The notes under the pieces: model-generated | Told to the model about the DNA's origin: nothing | Databases searched by the model: none | Seen by the model: only the letters and a program-made list of their open reading frames with translations | Position numbers and translations under genes: made by a program | Part shown: positions 41,167 to 50,136 of the stretch, piece by piece | Layout of the letters: each line of letters starts with the position of its first letter | How positions within the stretch are numbered: position 1 is the first letter of the stretch | Source of the DNA: an uncultured Ferrovibrio sp. | GTDB taxonomy: Bacteria > Pseudomonadota > Alphaproteobacteria > Ferrovibrionales > Ferrovibrionaceae | Assembly (NCBI RefSeq): GCF_937960835.1 | Contig: NZ_CALGPC010000015.1 | Location: 62,001 to 126,000, forward strand | Direction: 5' to 3' | DNA: 64,000 nucleotides

Positions 41167-42096
41167 TCATGTTCTCTTTCCTGCAGTCTTTTTCGCCGGC
41201 GATGTCACCGGAACCGGATGTTCGGCTTCCGGGTTGAGCCGCACGATCAGACGGTCGTCCAATCGCAAATCCACAATCTCGATATCGCGCCGCAGCAGGC
41301 CATGGCTGCGCTCCAGGGCGATCAGCCGGGCCCAGGCCTGCTCGGGGTTCTCTTCCGGCAAGCGTGCGATGACGCCATTGTCGAATTCAATGTCCCAGCG
41401 CCGGTTGCGCACACGGATGGCGTTGACGACGCGGCGCGCCAGCATCGGATCAGTCTGCAGCATCTTGAGCAGATCATGCGCCTTGTCAGATGCACCGGCC
41501 CCGACCAGCAGCAGCAGATGCGCGAATTCCAGCCGATTACCCTCTTCCAGGACCTTGCCGTCCTGATCGATCAGATAATGACGGCCATCGATCTGCCAGC
41601 GCGCGAAGGGTTCGCGCTCAACGATCTCGATATGCAGCGTATCGGGCAACTGGCGCCAGACTGTCGCCTGCTTTACCCAGCCGATCGCCTCAACCTTGCG
41701 ACGCAGAGCATCCAGATCGAGTGCCAGGATGGGATCGCCACGCTCGACATCCACCGCAGCGGTCAGAGCCTCCAGCGGGGTATTCACCCGGCCACGTAGA
41801 TTGACTTCACCCACCCGCAGATCGGCCGTCGCCCCTGCCTCGCCCAGCAGATCTTGCGCCGCGATGCGGATTTCGGCCGGCAGATCGGTGCGGAACCAGA
41901 CGTAGGCGCCGCTGCCCGCGATGCCAGCGAGCAACACCGCAACGGCTGCCCATTTTGCCCGCTTCCAGAACACCGAGCGCGGCTTACGGCGCGCCGGCGG
42001 CAGCGGACGGCAATAGCCCTTCGGCCGCTGCGGCGGCAGGCTTGGCGCGCAAGGCGCGCAGGGACGATCGTCAGGCAGCACGACTAGCGAGCGCAT
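41167..42096 (-). CDS. ftsQ: Cell division protein FtsQ
   Basis: A bitopic inner membrane protein linking early and late divisome parts, 309 residues. A Pro/Arg-rich cytoplasmic tail of about 47 residues is followed by one transmembrane helix (48-67), a POTRA domain (about 86-155, VGEVNLRGRVNTPLEALTAAV ... LPDTLHIEIVEREP) and the FtsQ-type beta domain. GGAGG lies 7 nt before the ATG at 42096, which overlaps the ddl stop by 13 bp. Confidence 0.94.
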   Translation of the reverse strand: MRSLVVLPDDRPCAPCAPSLPPQRPKGYCRPLPPARRKPRSVFWKRAKWAAVAVLLAGIAGSGAYVWFRTDLPAEIRIAAQDLLGEAGATADLRVGEVNLRGRVNTPLEALTAAVDVERGDPILALDLDALRRKVEAIGWVKQATVWRQLPDTLHIEIVEREPFARWQIDGRHYLIDQDGKVLEEGNRLEFAHLLLLVGAGASDKAHDLLKMLQTDPMLARRVVNAIRVRNRRWDIEFDNGVIARLPEENPEQAWARLIALERSHGLLRRDIEIVDLRLDDRLIVRLNPEAEHPVPVTSPAKKTAGKRT

Positions 42097-43001
42097 GAGG
42101 CATCCTCCACCATCCACCGCACCAGTTCACCGAAGCTAATGCCGCAATGGGCAGCGATCTCGGGCACCAGCGACAGCGGCGTCATGCCGGGCTGGGTATT
42201 GATTTCCAGCAGATAGAAGCGGCCCGGTTCGCCCGCCGTGTCGTCGTAGCGCCAGTCGGAACGCGTCACGCCGCGGCAGCCCAGCGCCTGGTGCGCCTTG
42301 AGTGCCTGCGCGCAGATCTCCTCGTAGACGTTCTTGTCGACCGGCGCTGGCATGAGATGAGTTGCCTTGCCGTCGGTGTATTTGGCTTCGTAATCGTAGA
42401 AGCGGCCGTGGGCACGAATCTCGATGGCACCCAGCACGCGGTCGCCCATCACCGCGACCTGGATTTCGCGACCAGGAATGTAGCGCTCGACTAGCACGTA
42501 GTCGCCGAACCGCCACGAGGCGTCGTCCTGCGGCTGATAATTGTCGCCCTCGAAGACAATATGGACACCAACCGAAGAGCCTTCGTTGAGCGGCTTGATC
42601 ACATAGGGATGCGGCAGGACGGGACTTTTGCCGAAAGCGCTGCGATGGACAACCTTGCCTTCCGCCATCGGCAGGCCATGGGCACGCCAGATGTCCTTGG
42701 CCATAGGCTTGTTCATCGCCAGCGCCGAAGCCAGCACGCCGGAATGCGTATAGGGAATGCCGAGGATTTCCAGCAGGCCCTGCACAGTGCCGTCCTCACC
42801 ATAAGGCCCATGCAGCGCGTTGAAGGCGACGTCGGGCTTGATTTTCGCCAGCTGCTCGGCCAGGTCCCGGCCGACATCAATCTCCGTGACCGAGAAACCT
42901 TCCTCCCGCAGCGCCTTGGCGCAGGCGCGGCCGGAGGTGAGCGAAACCTCGCGTTCCGACGACCAGCCGCCCATCAGGACTGCAACATGCTGCTTAGCCA
43001 T
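42084..43001 (-). CDS. ddl: D-alanine--D-alanine ligase
   Basis: An ATP-grasp enzyme making D-Ala-D-Ala for peptidoglycan, 305 residues. Typical features: VLMGGWSSEREVSLTSG (6-22), ALHGPYGEDGTVQGLLE, PYVIKPLNEGSSVGV (ATP contacts), EIQVAVMGDRVLGAIEI and FYLLEINTQPGMTPLSL with the metal-binding Glu and Asn. It overlaps murB by 8 bp and ftsQ by 13 bp. Confidence 0.96.
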   Translation of the reverse strand: MAKQHVAVLMGGWSSEREVSLTSGRACAKALREEGFSVTEIDVGRDLAEQLAKIKPDVAFNALHGPYGEDGTVQGLLEILGIPYTHSGVLASALAMNKPMAKDIWRAHGLPMAEGKVVHRSAFGKSPVLPHPYVIKPLNEGSSVGVHIVFEGDNYQPQDDASWRFGDYVLVERYIPGREIQVAVMGDRVLGAIEIRAHGRFYDYEAKYTDGKATHLMPAPVDKNVYEEICAQALKAHQALGCRGVTRSDWRYDDTAGEPGRFYLLEINTQPGMTPLSLVPEIAAHCGISFGELVRWMVEDASCAR

Positions 43002-43932
43002 GTGCAGTCTCCTTCGTCAGACCGATGCGCTTGATCTCCCAGCGCAACTCGATTCCGCTTTGCGCCTTCACGCGTTCACGCACCGTCTCGCCCAGCCGCT
43101 CAAGGTCTTCGGCGGTGGCGTTGCCGCGATTGATCAGGAAATTGCAGTGCTGCTCGGAAACCTGTGCATCGCCGACGACCAGACCACGGCAACCAGCGGC
43201 GTCGATCAACTGCCAGGCCTTGAGGCCTTCCGGATTGGCGAAGGTGGAACCGCCGGTACGGCTGCGGATAGGCTGCGAACCTTCACGCGCGGCCTGGATT
43301 TCGTCCATGCGCGCCTTGATCGCGGCCGGATCGCCCAGCACGCCCTTCAGCCGCGCGCCGATGAAGATCCAGTTTTCCGGCACGCCGCAATGGCGATAGC
43401 CGAATTTCATCTCATCCGGCGTCAGCCGGTGCAGATTGCCCTGCGGGTCGACGGCTTCGGCCCAAACCAGGACATCCTTGAACTCAGTACCATAGGCACC
43501 CGCATTCATGCGCAGCCCCCCGCCGATGGTGCCGGGGATACCACGCAGGAATTCCAGGCCCGCGATACCCGCCTGCAGTGCCACGGTGGCCACATTGACA
43601 TCCAGCGCGCCGGCGCCGGCTTCAACCTCCGTGCCATCGGCAGAGATTGCCGCAAATTCACGGCCCAGGCGCAGCACCACGCCCGGCACGCCGCCATCGC
43701 GCACCAAGGTATTCGAGCCCACACCAAGCGGCGTGACAGCAACATCGGCGGGCTTCGCCTTCAGGAAAGCGATCAGATCATCGCGGTCGGCAGGACGGAA
43801 CATCACCTCGGCCGGACCGCCAACGCGGAACCAGGTGATATCGGCCAGCGGCGCCGCAGCCGTCAGCCGCCCGCGTACCTGCGGCAGGCGGGCGATCAGA
43901 TCGTTTTGGCGAAGCTGGACGGCCGCCATCAT
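42994..43932 (-). CDS. murB: UDP-N-acetylenolpyruvoylglucosamine reductase
   Basis: The FAD enzyme that reduces UDP-GlcNAc-enolpyruvate to UDP-MurNAc, 312 residues. FAD-binding segments VGSNTLVRDGGVPGVVLRL and GIPGTIGGGLRMNAGAYG are visible, then the type II-like catalytic part with GGSTFANPEGLKAWQLIDAAGCRG, whose Ser donates the proton. Tandem ATGs overlap the murC stop (ATGATG), so the start is 43932 or 43929. murA is not in the window. Confidence 0.95.
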   Translation of the reverse strand: MMAAVQLRQNDLIARLPQVRGRLTAAAPLADITWFRVGGPAEVMFRPADRDDLIAFLKAKPADVAVTPLGVGSNTLVRDGGVPGVVLRLGREFAAISADGTEVEAGAGALDVNVATVALQAGIAGLEFLRGIPGTIGGGLRMNAGAYGTEFKDVLVWAEAVDPQGNLHRLTPDEMKFGYRHCGVPENWIFIGARLKGVLGDPAAIKARMDEIQAAREGSQPIRSRTGGSTFANPEGLKAWQLIDAAGCRGLVVGDAQVSEQHCNFLINRGNATAEDLERLGETVRERVKAQSGIELRWEIKRIGLTKETAHG

Positions 43933-45362
43933 GCCGCCCCCTTGCCGAGCAAGCCTTGCAACTCGCCAGGCAGCGCATTCGCCCAGGTGGTAATGCTGCC
44001 GGCGCCGAGGCAAACGACGAGATCGCCAGGCGCTGCTTCCGCCTTGATCATGCCCGCCAACTGCTCCGGCGCCGGCAAAGCCAGTACATGGCGGTGGCCG
44101 CGGGTCCGCAAGCCTTCCACCAGAGCATCGCGATTAACGCCCTCGATCGGCGTTTCGCCGGCCGCGTAGACATCGGCGACGATCACCGTATCGGCGTCAT
44201 TGAAGCAGGAGCAGAAATCCTCGAAGAGGTCGCGCAGGCGGGTGTAGCGATGCGGCTGGACGACCGCGATCACCTTCGCGTCCGGTTTGCTGCCAATCGC
44301 CAGCCGCGCGGCAGCCAGCACGGCGGAAATCTCCACCGGGTGATGGCCGTAATCATCAACAACCGTGATGCCATTGGCTTCGCCGGTGATGGTGAAACGG
44401 CGCTTCACGCCTTTGAAGCCTCCCAGGGCCCGGCGGACCACATCGGCATCAAAGCCCATCTCGCGGGCAATCGCCGCGACCACCAGAGAATTCTGCACAT
44501 TGTGGCGGCCGAACATCGGCAGATGCACACCGGTGATCGTGTCGCTTTCGCCGCGCACGCGATCCGTGATCTGGATATCGTAATGAGCGCCGCGATTGTC
44601 GAATTCGACGTTGACGGCACGAACGTCGGCCTGCGGCGAGAAACCATAGGTGATGATGCGGCGGTCCGTGATCCGGCCGATCATCGCCTGTACTTCCGGG
44701 TGATCGATGCAGAGTGTGGCAAAGCCGTAGAACGGAATATTCTCGACGAACTGTTTGAAACCTTCGCGCACACGGTCGAAGCTGCCGTAATGGTCCAAGT
44801 GTTCCGGATCGATATTCGTCACCACGGCAATGGTGGCCGGCAGTTTCAGGAAAGTGCCGTCGCTTTCATCTGCCTCGACCACCATCCATTCGCCGGCGCC
44901 CAGTCGCGCATTGGTGCCATAGGCATTGATGATGCCGCCATTGATCACGGTCGGATCGACGCCGGCTGCTTCCAGCAAAGCGGCAACCAGCGAGGTCGTC
45001 GTCGTCTTGCCATGGGTGCCGGCGATGGCAATGGCCCATTTTAGGCGCATCAACTCACCCAGCATTTCGGCACGCCGCACCACCGGGATCAACCGCGCGC
45101 GGGCCGCCTTCACTTCCGGATTGTCGGCCTTCACTGCCGAGGAAATCACCAGCACTTCGGCGTCGGCGACATTCTCTTCGCGATGGCCTTCGAACACCTT
45201 GATGCCGAGATCGCGCAGGCGCTTGACATTGTAGTTGGCCGAGAGATCAGAGCCCTGCACCTGATAGCCGAGGTTGTGCATGACCTCGGCGATGCCCGAC
45301 ATGCCGATGCCGCCGATGCCGACGAAATGAATGATCCCGATATCGAGCGGCAAAGCTCTCAT
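43929..45362 (-). CDS. murC: UDP-N-acetylmuramate--L-alanine ligase
   Basis: The first Mur ligase, adding L-Ala to UDP-MurNAc, 477 residues. The N-domain has GIGGIGMSGIAEVMHNLGY, the ATP P-loop is AIAGTHGKTTTTSL, and the C-domain includes DDYGHHPVEISAVLAAAR, diagnostic for MurC. AAGGA lies 7 nt before the ATG. It overlaps murG and murB by 4 bp each. Confidence 0.97.
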   Translation of the reverse strand: MRALPLDIGIIHFVGIGGIGMSGIAEVMHNLGYQVQGSDLSANYNVKRLRDLGIKVFEGHREENVADAEVLVISSAVKADNPEVKAARARLIPVVRRAEMLGELMRLKWAIAIAGTHGKTTTTSLVAALLEAAGVDPTVINGGIINAYGTNARLGAGEWMVVEADESDGTFLKLPATIAVVTNIDPEHLDHYGSFDRVREGFKQFVENIPFYGFATLCIDHPEVQAMIGRITDRRIITYGFSPQADVRAVNVEFDNRGAHYDIQITDRVRGESDTITGVHLPMFGRHNVQNSLVVAAIAREMGFDADVVRRALGGFKGVKRRFTITGEANGITVVDDYGHHPVEISAVLAAARLAIGSKPDAKVIAVVQPHRYTRLRDLFEDFCSCFNDADTVIVADVYAAGETPIEGVNRDALVEGLRTRGHRHVLALPAPEQLAGMIKAEAAPGDLVVCLGAGSITTWANALPGELQGLLGKGAA

Positions 45363-46522
45363 GCCGCAGTCCTTTTCATACTGTTATTCTGAGATGCCGA
45401 TTGCACGGCGGTTTTTTCGCCTGTCCGATGCTCGGCGACGAGTTTTTCTACCAAGTCAGCGAGCGCCTGTGCGGCCAGGGGGCGTCCTACGCTGCGCGCC
45501 GCCGACGCCATGGCAGCCAGCTGCTCGGGGTCACTCAGCAGATCCTCGAAGGCCTGCGCCGCACGCTCGGCCGTGAACTTGTCCTGCGCGATCACCTCCG
45601 CGGCGCCGGCTTGCGCCAGGGCCTGGGCATTGAAGGTCTGATGATCGTCGGTGGCATAGGCATAAGGCACCAGCAGCGATGGCCGGCCGATCACCGCGAT
45701 TTCCGCCGTGCTGGAGGCTCCAGAGCGACTGACGATCAGATGCGCCGCAGCCATGCGTTCCGCGACATCGCTAAAGAAGCCGGCCGTATCCGCCGCGATA
45801 CCAGCCTGGGCATAGGCGTTGCGCACGCGGTCGAGATCTTCCGGGCGGCATTGCTGCTGCACGCGGATGCGGCGCTTCAGCTCCGCCGGCAACCGCGCCA
45901 GTGCCGCAGGAACGACATCCGACAGTACGCGAGCCCCCTGGCTACCGCCAATTACCAGAATGCGGAGGTTGGTCTGCGGCATGGCGTAAGGCACATCTGC
46001 CGCGGCCAGAATGGCCGGACGCACCGGATTGCCGGTGACAGTGGCCGCAACAGCGGCAGGCAGGAAGCGCGTCGCCGGGAAAGAGGTTGCGATGCGGCTG
46101 GCGCCTTTGGCGACCAGACGGTTGACGCGACCGAGCACCGCATTCTGCTCATGAATCAGGATCGGTACGCGTTTGATCCGCGCTGCCAGCAGCAACGGCA
46201 GCGCCGGATAGCCGCCGAAGCCGACCACCACAGCGGGCTTGGTCAGGCCCAGCAAAGCCAGCGCAGCGACCATGCCGCGGCCGATCTCGAAAGCGGCGAG
46301 CAACTTGCCGCCGAGCGATTTGCCGCTCGGCGTGCCAGACGGAATACGATAGAGCGGCAGTTCCGGCAGGTTTTGTCCGAAGCCCTTGCCGCGCGTATCG
46401 GTCACCAGACCGACACGATAGCCGCGGCGCAGCAATTCGGCCGCCAATGCTTCCGCCGGGAAGACATGTCCGCCGGTACCACCGGCTGCGAGAAGGATCG
46501 GATTTTCCGCCGCCCCGCTCAT
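45359..46522 (-). CDS. murG: UDP-GlcNAc transferase MurG
   Basis: The GT28 glycosyltransferase that turns lipid I into lipid II at the cytoplasmic membrane face, 387 residues. LLAAGGTGGHVFPAEAL (first G-loop), LIHEQNAVLGRVNR, LVIGGSQGARVLSDVVP and the C-terminal LIVSRSGASSTAEIAVIGRPSLLVPYAYATDDHQ are all standard. The last 12 residues (SASQNNSMKRTAA) extend beyond the usual end. ATGA overlaps link it to ftsW and murC. Confidence 0.97.
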   Translation of the reverse strand: MSGAAENPILLAAGGTGGHVFPAEALAAELLRRGYRVGLVTDTRGKGFGQNLPELPLYRIPSGTPSGKSLGGKLLAAFEIGRGMVAALALLGLTKPAVVVGFGGYPALPLLLAARIKRVPILIHEQNAVLGRVNRLVAKGASRIATSFPATRFLPAAVAATVTGNPVRPAILAAADVPYAMPQTNLRILVIGGSQGARVLSDVVPAALARLPAELKRRIRVQQQCRPEDLDRVRNAYAQAGIAADTAGFFSDVAERMAAAHLIVSRSGASSTAEIAVIGRPSLLVPYAYATDDHQTFNAQALAQAGAAEVIAQDKFTAERAAQAFEDLLSDPEQLAAMASAARSVGRPLAAQALADLVEKLVAEHRTGEKTAVQSASQNNSMKRTAA

Positions 46523-47643
46523 CGCACCACTCCGTTTTCAGGACGCCAGCGGGTCAGCGCCAGCAGCATGCCCATCGCGAAAGCCAGGGCCAGCAAGGAC
46601 GAACCGCCATAAGAAATGAACGGCAAGGTCATGCCTTTTGTGGGCAGCAGATGCAGGTTCACGCCGATATTCACCACCGCCTGCAGACCAAACTGCGTGG
46701 TCAAACCGGCCGCAGCGAGCAGGACGAAGAGGTTGTTCTCCGTCATCAGGCGTGAGAAGCAGCGCAGCACGATGAAGGCGAAGACACCGACGATGAACAG
46801 GCAGGCCAGCAGGCCGAATTCCTCGCCCGCGACCGCGAAGATGAAGTCGGTGTGCGCATCGGGCAGTACGTTCTTTACGGCGCCATCGCCGGGCCCGCGT
46901 CCCCAGATGCCGCCCGAGGCGAAAGCCTCCATGGCGCGCTCGATCTGGTAATTCTCCTTGTTCGCCGGATCGAGGAACTTGTCGATGCGGCTGGCCACAT
47001 GCGGGAAGATCAGATAGGCACCGAAAATGCCAGCCAGGCCCAGCGCGCCCAAGGCCAGCACGAGCACGATGGGCAGACCGGCGATGAAGAACTGTGCCAG
47101 CCACACCACCGATACGACGGCCGCCATGCCGACATCGGGTTGCAGCAGCAGCAGTCCGACCACCATCGCGCAGAGGCCTGTCGAAATAGCCCAACCCGGG
47201 AAGCCCGTGCCTTTGCGCCATTCGGCAAACAGCCAGGCCGACACCACCGCAAATGCTGGCTTGACGAATTCGGACGGCTGAACTGACAGGCCACCGAAGG
47301 AAATCCAGCGATGCGCGCCTTTCACTTCCATGCCGACGAAGAAAGTCAGGCAGACGCCGGCCATCGCGCCGAGGAAAGTGATGGCAGCAACGCGGCGGAT
47401 GCCGACCGGATCGAGCAGCGAGGTGCCGATCATGATCAGCAAGGCCGGCACGAGGAAAACAATCTGGCGCTGCACGAAATGGAAGCTGGCCAGACCGATG
47501 CGATTGGCGACTGCTGGCGACGCGGCCAGCGTCAGCACGGTGCCGATGGCGATCAGCACGGCGATGGCAACCAGCAGCCAGCGGTCGACAGTCCACCACC
47601 AGCGGCCTAGAACGGAATTATCGGTGCGCGAAAACGTGATCAT
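46519..47643 (-). CDS. ftsW: Septal SEDS peptidoglycan polymerase FtsW
   Basis: A SEDS-family glycosyltransferase working with FtsI in septal wall synthesis, 374 residues with about ten membrane helices. Signatures: GAHRWISFGGLSVQPSEFVKPAF with the catalytic-region residues, LLLQPDVGMAAVV with the catalytic Asp, and near the end PTKGMTLPFISYGGSSLLA. It overlaps murD and murG by 4 bp each. Confidence 0.96.
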   Translation of the reverse strand: MITFSRTDNSVLGRWWWTVDRWLLVAIAVLIAIGTVLTLAASPAVANRIGLASFHFVQRQIVFLVPALLIMIGTSLLDPVGIRRVAAITFLGAMAGVCLTFFVGMEVKGAHRWISFGGLSVQPSEFVKPAFAVVSAWLFAEWRKGTGFPGWAISTGLCAMVVGLLLLQPDVGMAAVVSVVWLAQFFIAGLPIVLVLALGALGLAGIFGAYLIFPHVASRIDKFLDPANKENYQIERAMEAFASGGIWGRGPGDGAVKNVLPDAHTDFIFAVAGEEFGLLACLFIVGVFAFIVLRCFSRLMTENNLFVLLAAAGLTTQFGLQAVVNIGVNLHLLPTKGMTLPFISYGGSSLLALAFAMGMLLALTRWRPENGVVR

Positions 47644-49019
47644 GCCGCAACCTCCGCCTGCCCACGCTCGGCCACCAGACGGATGAATTCATCGCCGCGA
47701 TGCTCGAAGCTCTTGAACTGATCGAAAGACGCGCAAGCGGGCGACAGCAGAATGACGCCATCCTGTCCTCCATCCCGCTTCGCCGCCGCGACGGCGTCAT
47801 CCAAGGCCTTGTCGAGGGTGCCGCAAATCGCGTGCGGCACGCTTGCGCCCAGAGTGTTGGCAAACGCATTCGCCGCCTCGCCGATCAGGCTGGCATGGCG
47901 GATGCGCGAGAAGAAGGGGCGCAGGCTTTCGATACCGTCGCTCTTCGGCTTGCCGCCAGCGATCCAGTAGATCGTCTCGAAAGACGCCAGGGCCTTCGCA
48001 GTCGAATCCGCGTTGGTAGCCTTCGAGTCATTGATGCAGGGAATGCCGTCGATGACGCCCACCCGCTGCAGGCGATGCTTCAGGCCGGGGAAGCTGGCTA
48101 TGCCGGTGCGGATGACATCGGCATCCAGGCCGGCCGCGCGGGCCGCGGCATAGGCGGCAGCGACATTCTGGCCGTTATGGGCGCCCGGCAATGCGGGGAA
48201 ATCAAGCGCGAAGACGAGCTTGCCATTCTCATAAAGCTGGCCGCCGACCGCGCTGACGCCATCCTCCAGGATCGTCTCGATCGAGATCGGCACGATGCGG
48301 CGGCCGCTCGCCTCAACAACCAGCTGCGCATGGATGGCACGGCAATACTCATCGTCGATACCAATGATGGCGGTATCTCCCGCACCCTGCCCGGCGAAAA
48401 TCCGTGCCTTAATGGCTGCGTAATTTTCCAGGCTGCCGTGCCGGTCGAGATGATCCGGCGTGATGTTCAGCAATACGGCGATACGCGCATGCCAGCCCGG
48501 CGTCAGGTCGATCTGATACGACGACATCTCCAGCACATATACGCCGCCATCATTTTCGAAGCGCGGCAGATCCAGCACCGGCGTGCCGATATTGCCGCCA
48601 AGCGCGACAGTGCGCCTGGCTTGCGTTAAAACATGCGCCAGCAGAGCGGTGGTAGTGGATTTGCCATTGGTGCCGGTCACGCCATAGACAACGGGACGGA
48701 GCTCGCGCAGCAGCAATTCGATATCGCCGACCACCGGAACGCTGACGCGGGCAGCAGCAGCCACCACGTCATGCGGCACCGGATGGGTGAGCGGCACGCC
48801 CGGCGCCAGGGACAGCCCGGCGCAGCCGCTCAAGGACGCATCGTATAGCGGCATCGTGGTCAGACCAGCCGCTTCAGCCGCCATGCGTGCGGCTTCATTG
48901 TCATCCCATAGACGTACCTGCGCGCCGCCGGCGACAAGCGCCCGCGCCGTGGCCAGCCCGCTGCGCGCGAGGCCGAACACTGCCCAGGTCTGTCCGCCGG
49001 TATGGGTAAGAGCGATCAT
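47640..49019 (-). CDS. murD: UDP-N-acetylmuramoyl-L-alanine--D-glutamate ligase
   Basis: The second Mur ligase, 459 residues. N-domain WAVFGLARSGLATARAL, P-loop VYGVTGTNGKSTTTAL, MSSYQIDLTPGWHARIAVLLNITPDHLDRHGS and C-domain INDSKATNADSTAKALASF are all diagnostic of MurD. ATG starts 7 nt after the mraY stop, and the 3' end overlaps ftsW by 4 bp. Confidence 0.97.
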   Translation of the reverse strand: MIALTHTGGQTWAVFGLARSGLATARALVAGGAQVRLWDDNEAARMAAEAAGLTTMPLYDASLSGCAGLSLAPGVPLTHPVPHDVVAAAARVSVPVVGDIELLLRELRPVVYGVTGTNGKSTTTALLAHVLTQARRTVALGGNIGTPVLDLPRFENDGGVYVLEMSSYQIDLTPGWHARIAVLLNITPDHLDRHGSLENYAAIKARIFAGQGAGDTAIIGIDDEYCRAIHAQLVVEASGRRIVPISIETILEDGVSAVGGQLYENGKLVFALDFPALPGAHNGQNVAAAYAAARAAGLDADVIRTGIASFPGLKHRLQRVGVIDGIPCINDSKATNADSTAKALASFETIYWIAGGKPKSDGIESLRPFFSRIRHASLIGEAANAFANTLGASVPHAICGTLDKALDDAVAAAKRDGGQDGVILLSPACASFDQFKSFEHRGDEFIRLVAERGQAEVAA

Positions 49020-49026
49020 TCCGGTC

Positions 49027-50115
49027 TCACCGCAGCTTCAAAGTTGAGAGGCCGGCCAAGGCCAGAATCACCGCCACGATCCAGAAGCGGATCACGATGG
49101 TGGGCTCCTTCCAGCCCTTCTTCTCGTAATGGTGATGCAGCGGCGCCATGCGGAAGACCCGTTTGCCGGTCAGCTTGAACGACGCCACCTGGACCATCAC
49201 CGAAACAGTCTCCAGCACGAACAGGCCGCCGATGATCGCCAGCACCAGTTCGTGCTTCACGATCACGCTGATCGTGCCGAGCGCGCCACCCAGGCTGAGC
49301 GAGCCGGTATCGCCCATGAACACCATCGCCGGCGGCGCGTTGAACCACAGAAAGCCGATGCCCGCGCCGAGCAGCGCGCCGCAGAAAACCACCAGTTCGC
49401 CCGAACCCGCGACGTAATGAATCTGCAGGTAATTGGCGAAGACTGTATTGCCGACCAGATAGGTGATCAGACCAAAGCTGGCGCCGGCAATCATCACCGG
49501 GACAATGGCCAGACCATCCAGACCATCGGTCAGATTCACCGCATTCGATGCGCCGATCATCACGAAAACGGCGAAGGGCAGCATGAACCAGCCGAGATCG
49601 AACAGCACGTCCTTGAAGAAGGGAACCGCAAGGCTTGTGTTCAGCGGCGGCGCTGCAATCGAATTGATCCACACCGCAGCGATGCCGGCGATCACGATCT
49701 GCAGCGCCAGCTTCAGCTTGCCCGGCACCCCCTTTGGATTCTGCTTCGTGACCTTGAGATAATCGTCATAAAAGCCGATTAGGCCGAAGCCGAAGGTCAC
49801 CAGCAGCACGGTCCAGACATAACGGTTGGTCAGATCGGCCCAAAGCAGCGTGCCGACGCCGATGCCGATGAGGATCAGGAAGCCGCCCATCGTCGGCGTG
49901 CCGCGCTTGGTCAGCAGATGGCTTTCGGGGCCATCATCGCGGATCGGCTGCCCCTTGCCCTGCTTGGCGCGCAGCCAGTTGATCAGCGGCTCGCCGATCC
50001 AGAATGCCAGCACCATCGCCGTCAGGATGGCGCCGCCAGTCCGGAACGTCAGATACCGGAACAGATTGAAGGCCTGAAATTCGTCGGCCAGCGGATAGAG
50101 CAGGTGATACAGCAT
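49027..50115 (-). CDS. mraY: Phospho-N-acetylmuramoyl-pentapeptide transferase
   Basis: The integral membrane transferase making lipid I, 362 residues and ten membrane helices. GTPTMGGFLILIGI, the Asp pair in GFYDDYLKV, NAVNLTDGLDGLA and the FRMAPLHHHYEKKGWKE loop are the catalytic signatures. It starts 21 bp after murF, one of the few non-overlapping junctions in the cluster. Confidence 0.97.
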   Translation of the reverse strand: MLYHLLYPLADEFQAFNLFRYLTFRTGGAILTAMVLAFWIGEPLINWLRAKQGKGQPIRDDGPESHLLTKRGTPTMGGFLILIGIGVGTLLWADLTNRYVWTVLLVTFGFGLIGFYDDYLKVTKQNPKGVPGKLKLALQIVIAGIAAVWINSIAAPPLNTSLAVPFFKDVLFDLGWFMLPFAVFVMIGASNAVNLTDGLDGLAIVPVMIAGASFGLITYLVGNTVFANYLQIHYVAGSGELVVFCGALLGAGIGFLWFNAPPAMVFMGDTGSLSLGGALGTISVIVKHELVLAIIGGLFVLETVSVMVQVASFKLTGKRVFRMAPLHHHYEKKGWKEPTIVIRFWIVAVILALAGLSTLKLR

Positions 50116-50136
50116 CGTCTTCGGTCTTTTCCTTGA